A DNA stretch of 64,000 nt, taken from positions 2,903,001-2,967,000 of the forward strand of contig NZ_CP050308.1 of NCBI RefSeq assembly GCF_014189535.1, read 5' to 3'. The stretch comes from Rhizobium lusitanum. Its GTDB lineage: Bacteria; Pseudomonadota; Alphaproteobacteria; Rhizobiales; Rhizobiaceae. Below are positions 55,081 to 64,000 of the stretch, in pieces. The translations under genes were made by a program, and so were the position numbers. Below the pieces are notes generated by a model, which ran no database searches, was not told the DNA's origin, and was given only the letters and a program-made list of their open reading frames with translations. Numbering within the stretch: the stretch's first letter is position 1; each line of letters begins with the position of its first letter.

Positions 55081-55959
55081 ATGTCCATCGAAATTTTGAA
55101 TCGCGAAGCTCAGGGCGAAATGGTTCAGTCTTCAAAGGCGACGATCGCACCGGTTGCAAGCGATGTGTTCGGACGCATCGGAAATCTAGAGACCCGCCTT
55201 GCTCGCACGGCGCGGGAAATTGACGCCGCTCAGGCCGTTCGCTATCGCGTTTTCGTCGAGGAGATGAACGCGCAGTTGCCGGCTGACGCCATGCGTCGCC
55301 AGCGCGATGTCGATAGCTATGATTCGATCTGCGACCATTTGCTGGTGCTCGACCAGTCGCTGGAAGGCGATACGGAAGACCAGATCGTCGGAACCTATCG
55401 TCTGCTGCGCCAGGAAGTGGCCATGGCAAATGGCGGCTTTTACTCCTCGTCGGAATTCGACATCGGCGCGCTTATGGCCCGCCATCCCGACAAGCAGTTC
55501 ATGGAACTCGGCCGCTCCTGCGTTCTGCCGGCCTATCGTAACAAGCGCACCGTCGAATTGCTGTGGCAGGGCAACTGGGCCTATGCGGTGAAGCATGGGA
55601 TGGGCGCCATGTTCGGTTGCGCTTCCTTCCCCGGCGTCCGTCCGGAGCAGCATGCGCTGGCGCTGTCCTTCCTTTATCACAACGTCGTTGCCAAGGATGA
55701 GTGGGCTGTTGGCGCGTTGCCGTCGCTCGCGCGCACCATGGACCTGATGCCCGTCGAGGCTATCAATTCCAAGAAGGCGCTGATGGCGCTGCCGCCGTTG
55801 ATCAAGGGCTACCTGCGCCTCGGCGCGATGGTCGGCTCCGACGCCGTCGTCGACCATGCCTTCAACACGACGGACGTGCTGATCGTTCTGCCGATCGCCA
55901 GCATTTCGGATCGCTACGTCAACTACTACGGTGCGGCGACCGGCCGGTTCGCTAGCTGA
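55081..55959 (+). CDS. olsB: L-ornithine N(alpha)-acyltransferase OlsB
   Basis: A 292-residue GNAT-like acyltransferase that attaches a 3-hydroxyacyl group from acyl carrier protein to ornithine, the first step of ornithine lipid synthesis; these lipids replace phospholipids under phosphate starvation. RLARTAREIDAAQAVRYRVFVEEM and MELGRSCVLPAYRNKRTVELLWQGNWAYAVKHG are typical. The ATG at 55081 is preferred (GGGGGGAGG before it) over an upstream frame to 54976. The order olsB / cyclase / tme / mutS / glnD matches other rhizobia. olsA is not in the window. Confidence 0.92.
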   Translation: MSIEILNREAQGEMVQSSKATIAPVASDVFGRIGNLETRLARTAREIDAAQAVRYRVFVEEMNAQLPADAMRRQRDVDSYDSICDHLLVLDQSLEGDTEDQIVGTYRLLRQEVAMANGGFYSSSEFDIGALMARHPDKQFMELGRSCVLPAYRNKRTVELLWQGNWAYAVKHGMGAMFGCASFPGVRPEQHALALSFLYHNVVAKDEWAVGALPSLARTMDLMPVEAINSKKALMALPPLIKGYLRLGAMVGSDAVVDHAFNTTDVLIVLPIASISDRYVNYYGAATGRFAS

Positions 55960-55991
55960 TCAACAAGCCTCACGCGCTCGGCGGCCGTTCC

Positions 55992-57401
55992 TCAGGGGAT
56001 TGCGAAAATGTCGATTTCATCCGTGATGCCGCGGAGCGAGACGTGATGGGATACCGGCTTCAGATCATGCATCGTCAGGAACTCGGCGGCGCGGGGATTA
56101 TCGACGACCGAGCCGGTCGCGAATATTTCGCGTGATGTAGCCAGATGTTGCACGCGAGAGGCGATGTTGACCGTCTGTCCAAAATAGTCCTGCCGCTCGT
56201 TCAGGCTGACCGCGATGCACGGTCCTTCGTGGATTCCGATTTTTAGAAGCAGATCGTCGTTGCCGCGTTCGCTATTGAGGGTGAGCATGGCGTCTCGCAT
56301 CCGCATGGCCGCGACCAATGCCCGATCCGGAGTGGGGAAGGTAGCCATGACCGCGTCGCCAATGGTTTTCACCACTGCGCCTGCCTCCGCGCCCACGATT
56401 TCGTGCAGGATGCTGAAATGGGTTCTGACCAGATCGAAAGCGGCGAGGTCGCCGACCCTTTCGTACAGCTCCGTCGAACCGCGCAGATCGGTGAAGAGAA
56501 AGGTGAGGCTGGTGATTTTCAGCCGCTGGTTCACGTCGATCGTATCGGTGCGATAGATATCGCGGAAGGTCTGGTTGGAAAGCAGTTGCTTGGCGGTCAG
56601 GAAGGGGCGACGGCGGCTTAGCAAGGCATGAAGCGCGTCGTTGGCAACGCAGATTGATGGCAGCGCGCGGACCTCCGTGTGATTCTCCATCAGGATGCGC
56701 AGGGGGCCGGGGCGCAAGGTAATGGCTTCGCCGTGCCGATGTAGGCGGTCGAAGACGAGCGAAACTGTCTGCCGCTCCTTCGACGGCTCGCCTTTTACGT
56801 CCAGGAATTGCGCCGCGTGGGTGACGGGCTCGAAGATGATGACGAACTCCGCCGGCAATTGTAGCGATACGACCGCTTTTTCTCCGGCGGGCAGCTCCAG
56901 CGACTCCAGAACGAATTGCTCGACCTTCGCCTCATAACCCTCGTCGGGGAGATCGACACCGGAGCCCCAATAGATCTGGCGAAAATATTCGAGGGGCGGC
57001 AGCTCGTGCGGATTGTGTGCTTCGATGTGGCGCACGCGCGGGCTGATGGTGAAGGTGACCTCGACCATCTCGTCGAGGGTCGGCTCATAACCAGCCGCGC
57101 AAAGCGAGCAGTTGTAGGTTTCGCTCTGTACCGTCTTCAGCGAGGTATTGGCATCCAGCACTCCACCGCAACCTGGGCAAAGAACATTCCACGATATCTC
57201 GAAGAGGCCGAGGCGGGATGCGTGAAGGAATGCGTTAATAACCTGCTCTTCATCGAAGCCATGCTCGGCTGCGAAGGCAAGGGCGTTCACGCGGTTGAGC
57301 TTGCGGTCGGGTGCCTCAAGGACGAGCCGCTCGATAGCGTCGACAATATCTGGCCGCGCTGAATGGCGCAGCACTCCGAACAGGGAACGAGCCTCACTCA
57401 T
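55992..57401 (-). CDS. adenylate/guanylate cyclase with N-terminal DUF5939-like region
   Basis: A 469-residue protein. The first 270 or so residues form a helical module with a zinc-ribbon-like CPGCGG ... CSLC pair (about residues 75-101), resembling DUF5939. The C-terminal class III cyclase domain (about 295-440) contains TFLFTDLRGSTELYERVGD with the first metal Asp, VVKTIGDAVMATF and GQTVNIASRVQ. It would make cAMP or cGMP; substrate-specifying residues were not assigned. It has no transmembrane segment. It is convergent with olsB. Confidence 0.92.
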   Translation of the reverse strand: MSEARSLFGVLRHSARPDIVDAIERLVLEAPDRKLNRVNALAFAAEHGFDEEQVINAFLHASRLGLFEISWNVLCPGCGGVLDANTSLKTVQSETYNCSLCAAGYEPTLDEMVEVTFTISPRVRHIEAHNPHELPPLEYFRQIYWGSGVDLPDEGYEAKVEQFVLESLELPAGEKAVVSLQLPAEFVIIFEPVTHAAQFLDVKGEPSKERQTVSLVFDRLHRHGEAITLRPGPLRILMENHTEVRALPSICVANDALHALLSRRRPFLTAKQLLSNQTFRDIYRTDTIDVNQRLKITSLTFLFTDLRGSTELYERVGDLAAFDLVRTHFSILHEIVGAEAGAVVKTIGDAVMATFPTPDRALVAAMRMRDAMLTLNSERGNDDLLLKIGIHEGPCIAVSLNERQDYFGQTVNIASRVQHLATSREIFATGSVVDNPRAAEFLTMHDLKPVSHHVSLRGITDEIDIFAIP

Positions 57402-57480
57402 CCCGATATTCTACACCCAATTGAGGCGGCGGCCATGGTCTTTCTTTGGCCGCCGATCCCAGGATACTGGCTCTAGATTA

Positions 57481-59766
57481 CTATCCAGCGCCATAGGCGG
57501 CAATCGCCGCCATGTTGACGATGTCCGAATCCTTCGCCCCCATCGAGGTGATCTGCACTGGCTTGTCGAGGCCGACGAGCAGCGGGCCGATGACGGTCGA
57601 GCCGCCGAGTTCCTGCAGCATCTTGGTGGAGATCGCGGCGGAGTGGAAGGCCGGCATCACCAGCACGTTGGCGGGACCGGAGAGGCGGGAGAACGGATAC
57701 TGGCTCTCCATGATCTTCCGGTTCAGCGCCACGTCGGCCGCCATTTCACCATCGAATTCGAAGTGGACATAGCGCTTGTCGAGGATGCTGACGGCTTCGC
57801 GTACCCGCTCGGAGCGTTCGCCCGAGGGGTGGCCGAAGGTGGAGTAGGCAAGCATGGCGACACGCGGCTCGTAACCCATGCGCCGCGCAAAGCCGGCGGC
57901 TTCCTCGGCGATATCGGCGAGCTCTTGCGCCGTCGGCATGTCGTGCACGGCAGTATCGGCGACGAAGACGGTGCGGCCGCGGGCAAGCACCAGTGACACG
58001 CCGACGACCCGGTGCCCCGGCTTGGCGTCGATGCAGCGGCGCACGTCTTCGAGCGCGGTCGAATAGTTACGCGTTACGCCTGTCACCATGCCGTCGGCAT
58101 CGCCGAGCGCCACCATGCAGGCAGCGAAGTGATTGCGGTCGTTATGGATCAGGCGCGTCACGTCGCGGTGCAGATAGCCTTTACGCTGCAGCCGGGCGTA
58201 GAGATAATCGATATAGGCGTCGACCCGCTTGGAAATGCGGGCGTTGACGATTTCGAGGCCCGGACGGTTGAGGTCGATGCCGGCGCGTTCGGCGGTGGCG
58301 TGGATCAGATCCTCGCGGCCGAGCAGGATGGCGGTGCCCAGCTCCTGGTTGGCATAGGATAGTGCCGCGCGCATGACCTGCTCTTCTTCCGCTTCGGCAA
58401 AGACGATGCGTTTCGGACGCTGGCGCACGCGCTCGTAAAGCTGCGACAGCGTCGAGGCGATCGGGTCGCGCCGGGCCGAGAGCTCGCGGGCATAGGCTGC
58501 CATGTCGGGAATGACGAGGCGGGCAACGCCGCTTTCGATCGCCGCTTGCGCCACGGCAACCGGGATCGCCGAGATCAGGCGCGGATCGAAGGGCACGGGG
58601 ATGATGTATTGCGCGCCGAAACGCGGTCTTGCGCCCTGATAGGCGGCGACCACGTCATCAGGCACATCTTCACGCGCCAGGCTTGCCAAGGCCTTGACGG
58701 CCGCGATCTTCATTTCATCGTTGATCGTCGAGGCGCGGACATCGAGCGCGCCGCGGAAGATGTAGGGAAAGCCAAGGACATTGTTGACCTGATTGGGATA
58801 GTCCGAGCGCCCGGTCGCCATGATGGCGTCGTCGCGGATGCGGGCGACTTCCTCCGGCGTGATTTCCGGATCGGGATTGGCCATGGCGAAAATGATCGGC
58901 TTGTCGGCCATGGAGCGGATCATCTCGGCGGAAAAGGCGCCCTTCTGCGACAGGCCGAAAACCACGTCGGCACCCTTCATCGCCTCCTCCAGCGTCCGCT
59001 TGTCGGTTTTCACCGCATGCGCCGATTTCCACTGGTTCATGCCTTCGCTGCGGCCCTGGTAGATCACGCCCTTCGTGTCGCAGAGCACGACGTTTTCCGA
59101 ATTGAAGCCCATCGCCTTGATCAGCTCGACGCAGGCGATCGCGGCAGCACCCGCGCCGTTGCAGACGAGCTTGGTGGTCTTGAGGTCGCGGCCGGTAAGC
59201 TCCAGCGCGTTGATCAGGCCGGCGGCGGCGATGATCGCGGTGCCGTGCTGGTCGTCATGGAAGACGGGAATGTCCATCAGCTCGCGCAGGCGCTGTTCGA
59301 TGATGAAACAATCCGGTGCCTTGATGTCTTCGAGATTGATGCCGCCGAAGGAGGGGCCGAGATAGCGGACGCAATTGATGAACTCGTCGACATTTTCGGT
59401 ATCGATCTCAAGATCGATCGAATCGACGTCGGCAAAGCGTTTGAAGAGAACGGCCTTGCCTTCCATGACCGGCTTGGAGGCGAGCGCGCCCAGATTACCG
59501 AGGCCGAGAATGGCGGTGCCGTTGGAGATGACGGCCACCATGTTGCCACGCGCGGTATAGTCGTAAGCCGTTGCCGGATCGGCGGCGATCGCCTTCACGG
59601 GAACGGCGACGCCGGGCGAATAGGCGAGCGAAAGATCACGCTGGGTCGCCATCGGTTTTGTCGGGTTGATCTCAAGCTTGCCGGGGCGGCCCTGCTTGTG
59701 GAAGTCGAGTGCTTCCTGATCCGTAATCCCCGTTCCCGGACGCGATGTGCTGTTGGTGTCAGGCAT
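57481..59766 (-). CDS. tme: NADP-dependent malic enzyme with phosphotransacetylase-like domain
   Basis: A 761-residue fusion. The N-terminal malic enzyme half (about 15-430) has [33 protein letters not shown] and the cofactor loop [16 protein letters not shown]; the C-terminal half (about 435-760) is a phosphotransacetylase-like domain that is usually catalytically silent and may bind acetyl-CoA as regulator. It decarboxylates malate to pyruvate. The placement beside mutS is that of the rhizobial tme gene, thought to prefer NADP; the second enzyme, dme, is not here. Cofactor choice is inferred from synteny. Confidence 0.9.
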   Translation of the reverse strand: MPDTNSTSRPGTGITDQEALDFHKQGRPGKLEINPTKPMATQRDLSLAYSPGVAVPVKAIAADPATAYDYTARGNMVAVISNGTAILGLGNLGALASKPVMEGKAVLFKRFADVDSIDLEIDTENVDEFINCVRYLGPSFGGINLEDIKAPDCFIIEQRLRELMDIPVFHDDQHGTAIIAAAGLINALELTGRDLKTTKLVCNGAGAAAIACVELIKAMGFNSENVVLCDTKGVIYQGRSEGMNQWKSAHAVKTDKRTLEEAMKGADVVFGLSQKGAFSAEMIRSMADKPIIFAMANPDPEITPEEVARIRDDAIMATGRSDYPNQVNNVLGFPYIFRGALDVRASTINDEMKIAAVKALASLAREDVPDDVVAAYQGARPRFGAQYIIPVPFDPRLISAIPVAVAQAAIESGVARLVIPDMAAYARELSARRDPIASTLSQLYERVRQRPKRIVFAEAEEEQVMRAALSYANQELGTAILLGREDLIHATAERAGIDLNRPGLEIVNARISKRVDAYIDYLYARLQRKGYLHRDVTRLIHNDRNHFAACMVALGDADGMVTGVTRNYSTALEDVRRCIDAKPGHRVVGVSLVLARGRTVFVADTAVHDMPTAQELADIAEEAAGFARRMGYEPRVAMLAYSTFGHPSGERSERVREAVSILDKRYVHFEFDGEMAADVALNRKIMESQYPFSRLSGPANVLVMPAFHSAAISTKMLQELGGSTVIGPLLVGLDKPVQITSMGAKDSDIVNMAAIAAYGAG

Positions 59767-59878
59767 GTTTCCTCCAAACCTCCTGTGGGCGACCGGTTCC
59801 TCTTGCCCGATAGCTGTTGTCTTCTATAGCGGCACGCGGATAGGGTGACACCTCATTTTTGGGAAAAACTGCACATCC

Positions 59879-62620
59879 GTGAATGAACGAATAATGACCA
59901 GCGTCGATGCTTTCTCGGCCGCCGAGCTTGCCTCGGAGGAAAGTCGTGCCTCCGCGACTCCGATGATGGAGCAATTTATCGAGATCAAGGCGAACAATCC
60001 CGGTTCGCTGTTGTTCTATCGCATGGGCGACTTCTACGAGCTGTTCTTCGAGGACGCTGTCGATGCCTCGCGCGCGCTTGGCATCACGCTCACCAAGCGC
60101 GGCCAGCACATGGGCCAGGATATTCCGATGTGCGGCGTGCCGGTCCATGCCGCCGATGATTATCTGCAGAAGCTGATCTCACTGGGTTTCCGCGTCGCCG
60201 TTTGCGAGCAGATCGAGGACCCGGCCGAGGCGAAGAAGCGCGGCGGCAAGTCGGTGGTTCGACGCGATGTCGTCCGTCTTGTGACGCCAGGCACCATTAC
60301 TGAGGAAAAACTGCTTTCGCCCTCGGAATCCAACTATCTGATGGCGCTCACCCGCATTCGCGGCGGCACGGAGCCGCAACTGGCGTTGGCTTGGATCGAT
60401 ATATCGACCGGGGTTTTCCGGCTGGCGGAGACGGAGGCATCTCGGCTGCTCGCCGATATCCTGCGCATCGATCCGCGCGAGCTGATCCTGCCGGACACGA
60501 TGTTCCACGATCCGGACCTGAAGCCGGTGTTCGATGTGCTTGGTCGCGTGGCCGTGCCGCAGCCGGCAGTCCTCTTTGACAGCGCTAGCGCCGAGGGCCG
60601 CATTACCCGTTATTTCGGCGTTTCCACGCTGGATGGCTTCGGCACGTTCACCCGCGCCGAGCTCGCTGCCGCTTCGGCAGCGGTTGCCTACGTCGAAAAG
60701 ACCCAGATCGCGGAGCGACCGCCGCTTGGGATGCCGGAGCGCGAAAGTGGCGCCTCGACGCTGTTTATCGATCCCGCCACTCGTGCCAATCTGGAACTGG
60801 TGCGCACGCTTTCCGGCGACCGCAATGGTTCGCTGCTGAAGGCGATCGACCGCACGGTAACCGGCGGCGGCGCGCGCCTGCTGGCCGAGCGGCTGATGTC
60901 GCCGCTGACCGATCCCTTGCGTGTCAACGAACGGCTGGATTCGATCGGCTTCCTCGCCGAAGAGCCGTCGCTTTGCAGCGATTTACGAACGGCGCTGAAA
61001 CATGTGCCCGACATGCCGCGCGCGCTGTCGCGTCTGGCGCTCGACCGTGGTGGACCACGCGATCTCTGGGCGATCCGGCAGGGTCTCGGCGCGGCCGCCG
61101 ATATCGCCCGCATGCTCGGCTCGGCACTTCTGCCGGAAGAACTGGAAACAGCCCTTGCCGGGTTGCGGGCGTTGCCCGCCGATCTCGAAGCTCTGCTTGC
61201 CGAAATGCTTGCCGACGAACTCCCCTTGCTGAAGCGCGACGGCGGCTTCCTGCGGGAGGGGGCGAATGCCGAGCTGGACGAGGTGCGGGCGCTGCGCGAC
61301 CAGTCGCGCCGGGTCATAGCCGGGCTGCAACTGCAATATGCCGAGGAAACCGGCATCAAGTCGCTGAAGATCAAGCACAACAACGTGCTCGGCTATTTCA
61401 TCGAGGTCACCGCCGGCAATGCCGGGCCAATGACCGATAGCGCCGAAGCCAAGGCGCGCTTTATTCATCGCCAGACCATGGCCAATGCCATGCGCTTCAC
61501 CACGACTGAGCTTGCCGATCTCGAAAGCCGCATCGCCAATGCCGCCGACAAGGCGCTGACCATCGAGCTGGCAGCCTTCGATCGCATGGTCGCGGCGGTC
61601 GTTGCCGAGGCCGAGGCGATCAAGGCTGGCGCCCGCGCACTATCGGTGATCGATGTTGCCGCCGGGCTGGCATTGCTGGCTGAAGAGCAGGCCTATTGTC
61701 GGCCCGTGGTCGACGCCAGTCGGATGTTTGCCATCGAGGGTGGCCGCCATCCCGTGGTCGAGCAGGCATTGCGCCGGCAGGCGGGCGGTCCCTTCGTTGC
61801 CAATAATTGCGACCTGTCGCCGACATCAGATGGCAAGGACGGAGCGATCTGGCTGCTGACCGGCCCGAACATGGGCGGTAAATCGACCTTCCTGCGCCAG
61901 AACGCGCTGATCGCCATCCTCGCGCAGATGGGCTCCTTCGTGCCCGCCGCTTCCGCTCATATCGGCATAGTCGACCGGCTGTTTTCGCGCGTCGGCGCCT
62001 CCGACGATCTTGCGCGCGGCCGCTCCACCTTCATGGTCGAGATGGTCGAGACTGCGGCGATCCTCAACCAGGCGACCGACCGCTCGCTGGTCATCCTGGA
62101 CGAGATCGGTCGCGGCACCGCCACCTTCGATGGTCTCTCGATTGCCTGGGCGTCGGTCGAGCATCTGCATGAGGCCAATCGTTGCCGCGGCCTGTTCGCC
62201 ACGCATTTCCACGAGCTGACCGTGCTGTCGGAAAAGCTTGAGCGGCTCTCCAACGCCACCATGCGCGTCAAGGAATGGGACGGCGATGTCATCTTCCTGC
62301 ACGAGGTCGGGCCGGGTGCGGCCGACCGTTCCTACGGCATTCAGGTGGCGCGGCTAGCGGGCCTGCCTGCCTCGGTGGTGGCGCGTGCCCGCGACGTTCT
62401 GACGCGCCTGGAGGATGCCGACCGTAAGAATCCGGCAAGCCAGCTCATCGATGATCTGCCGCTCTTCCAGATCGCGGTTCGCCGCGAGGAGGCGGGCGGC
62501 AGGCGAGGGCCGTCCAAGGTCGAGGAGGCGCTGAAAGTGCTCGATCTTGACGATTTGACGCCGCGCGCAGCTCTCGATGCGCTATATGAACTGAAAAAGA
62601 CCCTGAACAAGGCCGGCTGA
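59879..62620 (+). CDS. mutS: DNA mismatch repair protein MutS
   Basis: A 913-residue mismatch sensor. The mismatch-binding Phe-x-Glu lies in [17 protein letters not shown], with TLTKRGQ and [14 protein letters not shown] after it. The ATPase domain has Walker [18 protein letters not shown] (about residue 660), [22 protein letters not shown] and [11 protein letters not shown]. The GTG at 59879 ([12 protein letters not shown]) is used, with ATG 59894 an alternative. It is divergent from tme, and a small gene and glnD follow. Confidence 0.97.
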   Translation: MNERIMTSVDAFSAAELASEESRASATPMMEQFIEIKANNPGSLLFYRMGDFYELFFEDAVDASRALGITLTKRGQHMGQDIPMCGVPVHAADDYLQKLISLGFRVAVCEQIEDPAEAKKRGGKSVVRRDVVRLVTPGTITEEKLLSPSESNYLMALTRIRGGTEPQLALAWIDISTGVFRLAETEASRLLADILRIDPRELILPDTMFHDPDLKPVFDVLGRVAVPQPAVLFDSASAEGRITRYFGVSTLDGFGTFTRAELAAASAAVAYVEKTQIAERPPLGMPERESGASTLFIDPATRANLELVRTLSGDRNGSLLKAIDRTVTGGGARLLAERLMSPLTDPLRVNERLDSIGFLAEEPSLCSDLRTALKHVPDMPRALSRLALDRGGPRDLWAIRQGLGAAADIARMLGSALLPEELETALAGLRALPADLEALLAEMLADELPLLKRDGGFLREGANAELDEVRALRDQSRRVIAGLQLQYAEETGIKSLKIKHNNVLGYFIEVTAGNAGPMTDSAEAKARFIHRQTMANAMRFTTTELADLESRIANAADKALTIELAAFDRMVAAVVAEAEAIKAGARALSVIDVAAGLALLAEEQAYCRPVVDASRMFAIEGGRHPVVEQALRRQAGGPFVANNCDLSPTSDGKDGAIWLLTGPNMGGKSTFLRQNALIAILAQMGSFVPAASAHIGIVDRLFSRVGASDDLARGRSTFMVEMVETAAILNQATDRSLVILDEIGRGTATFDGLSIAWASVEHLHEANRCRGLFATHFHELTVLSEKLERLSNATMRVKEWDGDVIFLHEVGPGAADRSYGIQVARLAGLPASVVARARDVLTRLEDADRKNPASQLIDDLPLFQIAVRREEAGGRRGPSKVEEALKVLDLDDLTPRAALDALYELKKTLNKAG

Positions 62621-62647
62621 TAACAGGCGATTTCCAAGGACAATCCG

Positions 62648-62942
62648 ATGCATATCGAACATCTTCTTGCCGAGGTCCGCGTTCTCGCCGACCGTTTTTC
62701 GCCGATTGCGGCGCGTGGCAAGATCTGCGGCGAGGGGGGAAGCACCGGACTGTGAGTCCGACCGCGGGCTTCTGAACATCGCCCTGTCCTGCAGCCGGAT
62801 TTCCGACATCACCTCGGCAATCGCCAAGGCTGGCTATTGGGAATGCGAGCGGGAAATGGTGACGCAGATCGGTGCCCAATCGCGAAACATATTGCATAGC
62901 ATAAATGAGTTGAGACGGTCGCTTGTGGTGCCGCAGCCCTAA
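62648..62942 (+). pseudogene. small protein of unknown function, frameshifted in a G run
   Basis: The frame from the ATG at 62648 (MHIEHLLAEVRVLADRFSPI) stops soon after a run of six G. The continuation in another frame reads ESDRGLLNIALSCSRISDITSAIAKAGYW and QSRNILHSINELRRSLVV. Deleting one G at 62734-62739 gives a single 97-residue protein, mainly helical, with several Cys. It lies between mutS and glnD. I do not recognise the family. The helical pattern across both halves suggests the repaired form is real. Confidence 0.6.
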
Positions 62943-63168
62943 AACCGCCGATTTCTGCGTCGACAGCCGTCACTCTTCGTCAACCTTGACCCGATAGAAC
63001 TCCCGAAAGCGCTGGTTTGGGAAATTTGGCTTCAAGCCGGATTACAGGATTCGGGCGTAGAATGCCTGTGTCAATCGCCGGGCAAAGAGGCTATAGCGCA
63101 TGCAGACGAAAAGACAGGCGTGCCGGCAATTGGCCGCGGTCATTGAACAGGATTCCGGTCGGCCGAGC

Positions 63169-64000
63169 ATGGTTAAGCATGACATCGATTTCTCCGTCAT
63201 TCTCGAGGTCCCCGCACTAAGGGCGGAATGCGAGACCCTTGCAAAGCGTCATGACGACAAGAAGGACGAGCGTTCCGCCCTTCTCGCTCTCTTGAAGAAG
63301 GCGAGCCAGGAAGGCCGCGCAAACGCACGCCGCCTGCTCTCGCAAGATGGCGGCGGGCTGGATTGCGCGCACAGGATTTCCTGGCTGCAGGATCAAATCA
63401 TCACCGTTCTCTACGACTTCACGGTCCACCACCTCTATCCGAAGCAGAAGGGCAGCTTCACTGTCACCGCCGTTGGCGGCTATGGCCGTGACACGCTGGC
63501 GCCGGGCTCGGACATCGACCTTCTCTTCCTTTTCCAGCCGAAGCCGGCGGAGGAGACGCACAAGGCGGTCGAGTTCATCCTCTATATGCTCTGGGATATG
63601 GGTTTCAAGGTCGGCCACGCCACGCGCACCGTCGAGGAGTGCATACGCGAGGCGAAGTCGGACATGACGATACGCACCGCCATCCTCGAGACGCGCTATA
63701 TCTGCGGCAACGAGCCCTTGGCGCACGAGTTGGAGACGCGGTTCGACAAGGAAATCGTCACCAATACCGGCCCGGAATTCATCGCCGCCAAGCTTGCTGA
63801 GCGCGACGAGCGCCACCGCAAGGCCGGCGACACCCGGTATCTGGTCGAGCCCAACGTCAAGGAAGGCAAGGGTGGCCTGCGCGATCTGCATACGCTGTTC
63901 TGGATCTCCAAATATTATTACCATGTCCGCGATCCGGTCGAACTGGTGAAGCTCGGGGTGCTCTCGAAGCAGGAATACCGCCTCTTCGAAAAGGCCGAGG
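63169..64000 (+). CDS. glnD: bifunctional uridylyltransferase/uridylyl-removing enzyme GlnD, N-terminal part
   Basis: The open frame runs off the right edge. GlnD uridylylates and de-uridylylates PII proteins according to glutamine level. The N-terminal nucleotidyltransferase domain is visible: [16 protein letters not shown], then [25 protein letters not shown] with the metal-binding D-x-D, and [16 protein letters not shown]. The HD and ACT domains lie outside. The start is either ATG 63169 (MVKHDIDF) or ATG 63100, which has the better ribosome binding site (AAGAGG). Position next to mutS is the usual one. Confidence 0.93.
   Translation, partial: MVKHDIDFSVILEVPALRAECETLAKRHDDKKDERSALLALLKKASQEGRANARRLLSQDGGGLDCAHRISWLQDQIITVLYDFTVHHLYPKQKGSFTVTAVGGYGRDTLAPGSDIDLLFLFQPKPAEETHKAVEFILYMLWDMGFKVGHATRTVEECIREAKSDMTIRTAILETRYICGNEPLAHELETRFDKEIVTNTGPEFIAAKLAERDERHRKAGDTRYLVEPNVKEGKGGLRDLHTLFWISKYYYHVRDPVELVKLGVLSKQEYRLFEKAE

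Noticed and set aside
58546..59829. 427-residue plus-strand ORF opposite tme
   Set aside because: Antisense shadow of the malic enzyme gene.

Overview
The window is a chromosomal segment of an alphaproteobacterium of the Rhizobiales, most likely Rhizobium. The evidence is the gene order ubiB-ubiE / mutM-echA-rpsT-dnaA, hemW-rdgB-rph / hrcA-grpE, ptsN-hpf-rpoN-lptBAC and olsB-cyclase-tme-mutS-glnD, a high G+C content, and Rhizobium-type palindromic intergenic repeats. No tRNA, rRNA, prophage, CRISPR or IS transposase was seen.

Layout. 1-6.3 kb: end of a LysR gene, a TrmO-like gene, a molbindin, choline sulfatase betC with a divergent LysR regulator, and trehalose synthesis otsA/otsB. 6.3-6.9 kb: an ORF-poor gap holding a probable 24-residue small ORF with an extraordinary ribosome binding site and a terminator on the minus strand. 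6.9-14.8 kb: class II amidotransferase, coaBC, an exported NTF2-like protein, an SDR/LysR pair, a LysR/MFS pair, a VOC protein and a vapBC toxin-antitoxin pair. 14.8-23.5 kb: a tight minus-strand operon that ordinary annotation would call histidine degradation, but whose combination (HAL-like lyase lacking the Ala-Ser-Gly of the MIO cofactor, hydantoinase, carbamoylase, DUF917 thiohydantoin desulfurase, divergent HutU-like hydratase) fits the five-step breakdown of ergothioneine to trimethylamine, sulfide and glutamate. 23.5-31 kb: ubiB, ubiE, mutM, echA, rpsT, dnaA. 31-46.7 kb: a saccharopine-dehydrogenase-like gene, LysR and EamA genes, hemW-rdgB-VOC-rph, hrcA-grpE, ptsN-hpf-rpoN-lptB-lptA-lptC, sppA-ihfB-lapA. 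46.7-64 kb: soluble chemoreceptor, GNAT, CoxG-like protein, two RNA methyltransferases, lspA, hybrid histidine kinase, olsB, a cyclase, tme, mutS, a small unknown protein and the start of glnD.

Two genome-level points stand out. Eight GANTC (CcrM methylation) sites are crowded into 274 bases upstream of dnaA, which suggests methylation-timed expression of the replication initiator. Five otherwise well-conserved genes (mutM, a saccharopine-dehydrogenase-like gene, an SAM methyltransferase, a histidine kinase and a small ORF after mutS) each carry a single-base indel, mostly in short homopolymers. That pattern looks more like sequencing or assembly error than true decay, but mutM in particular should be checked.
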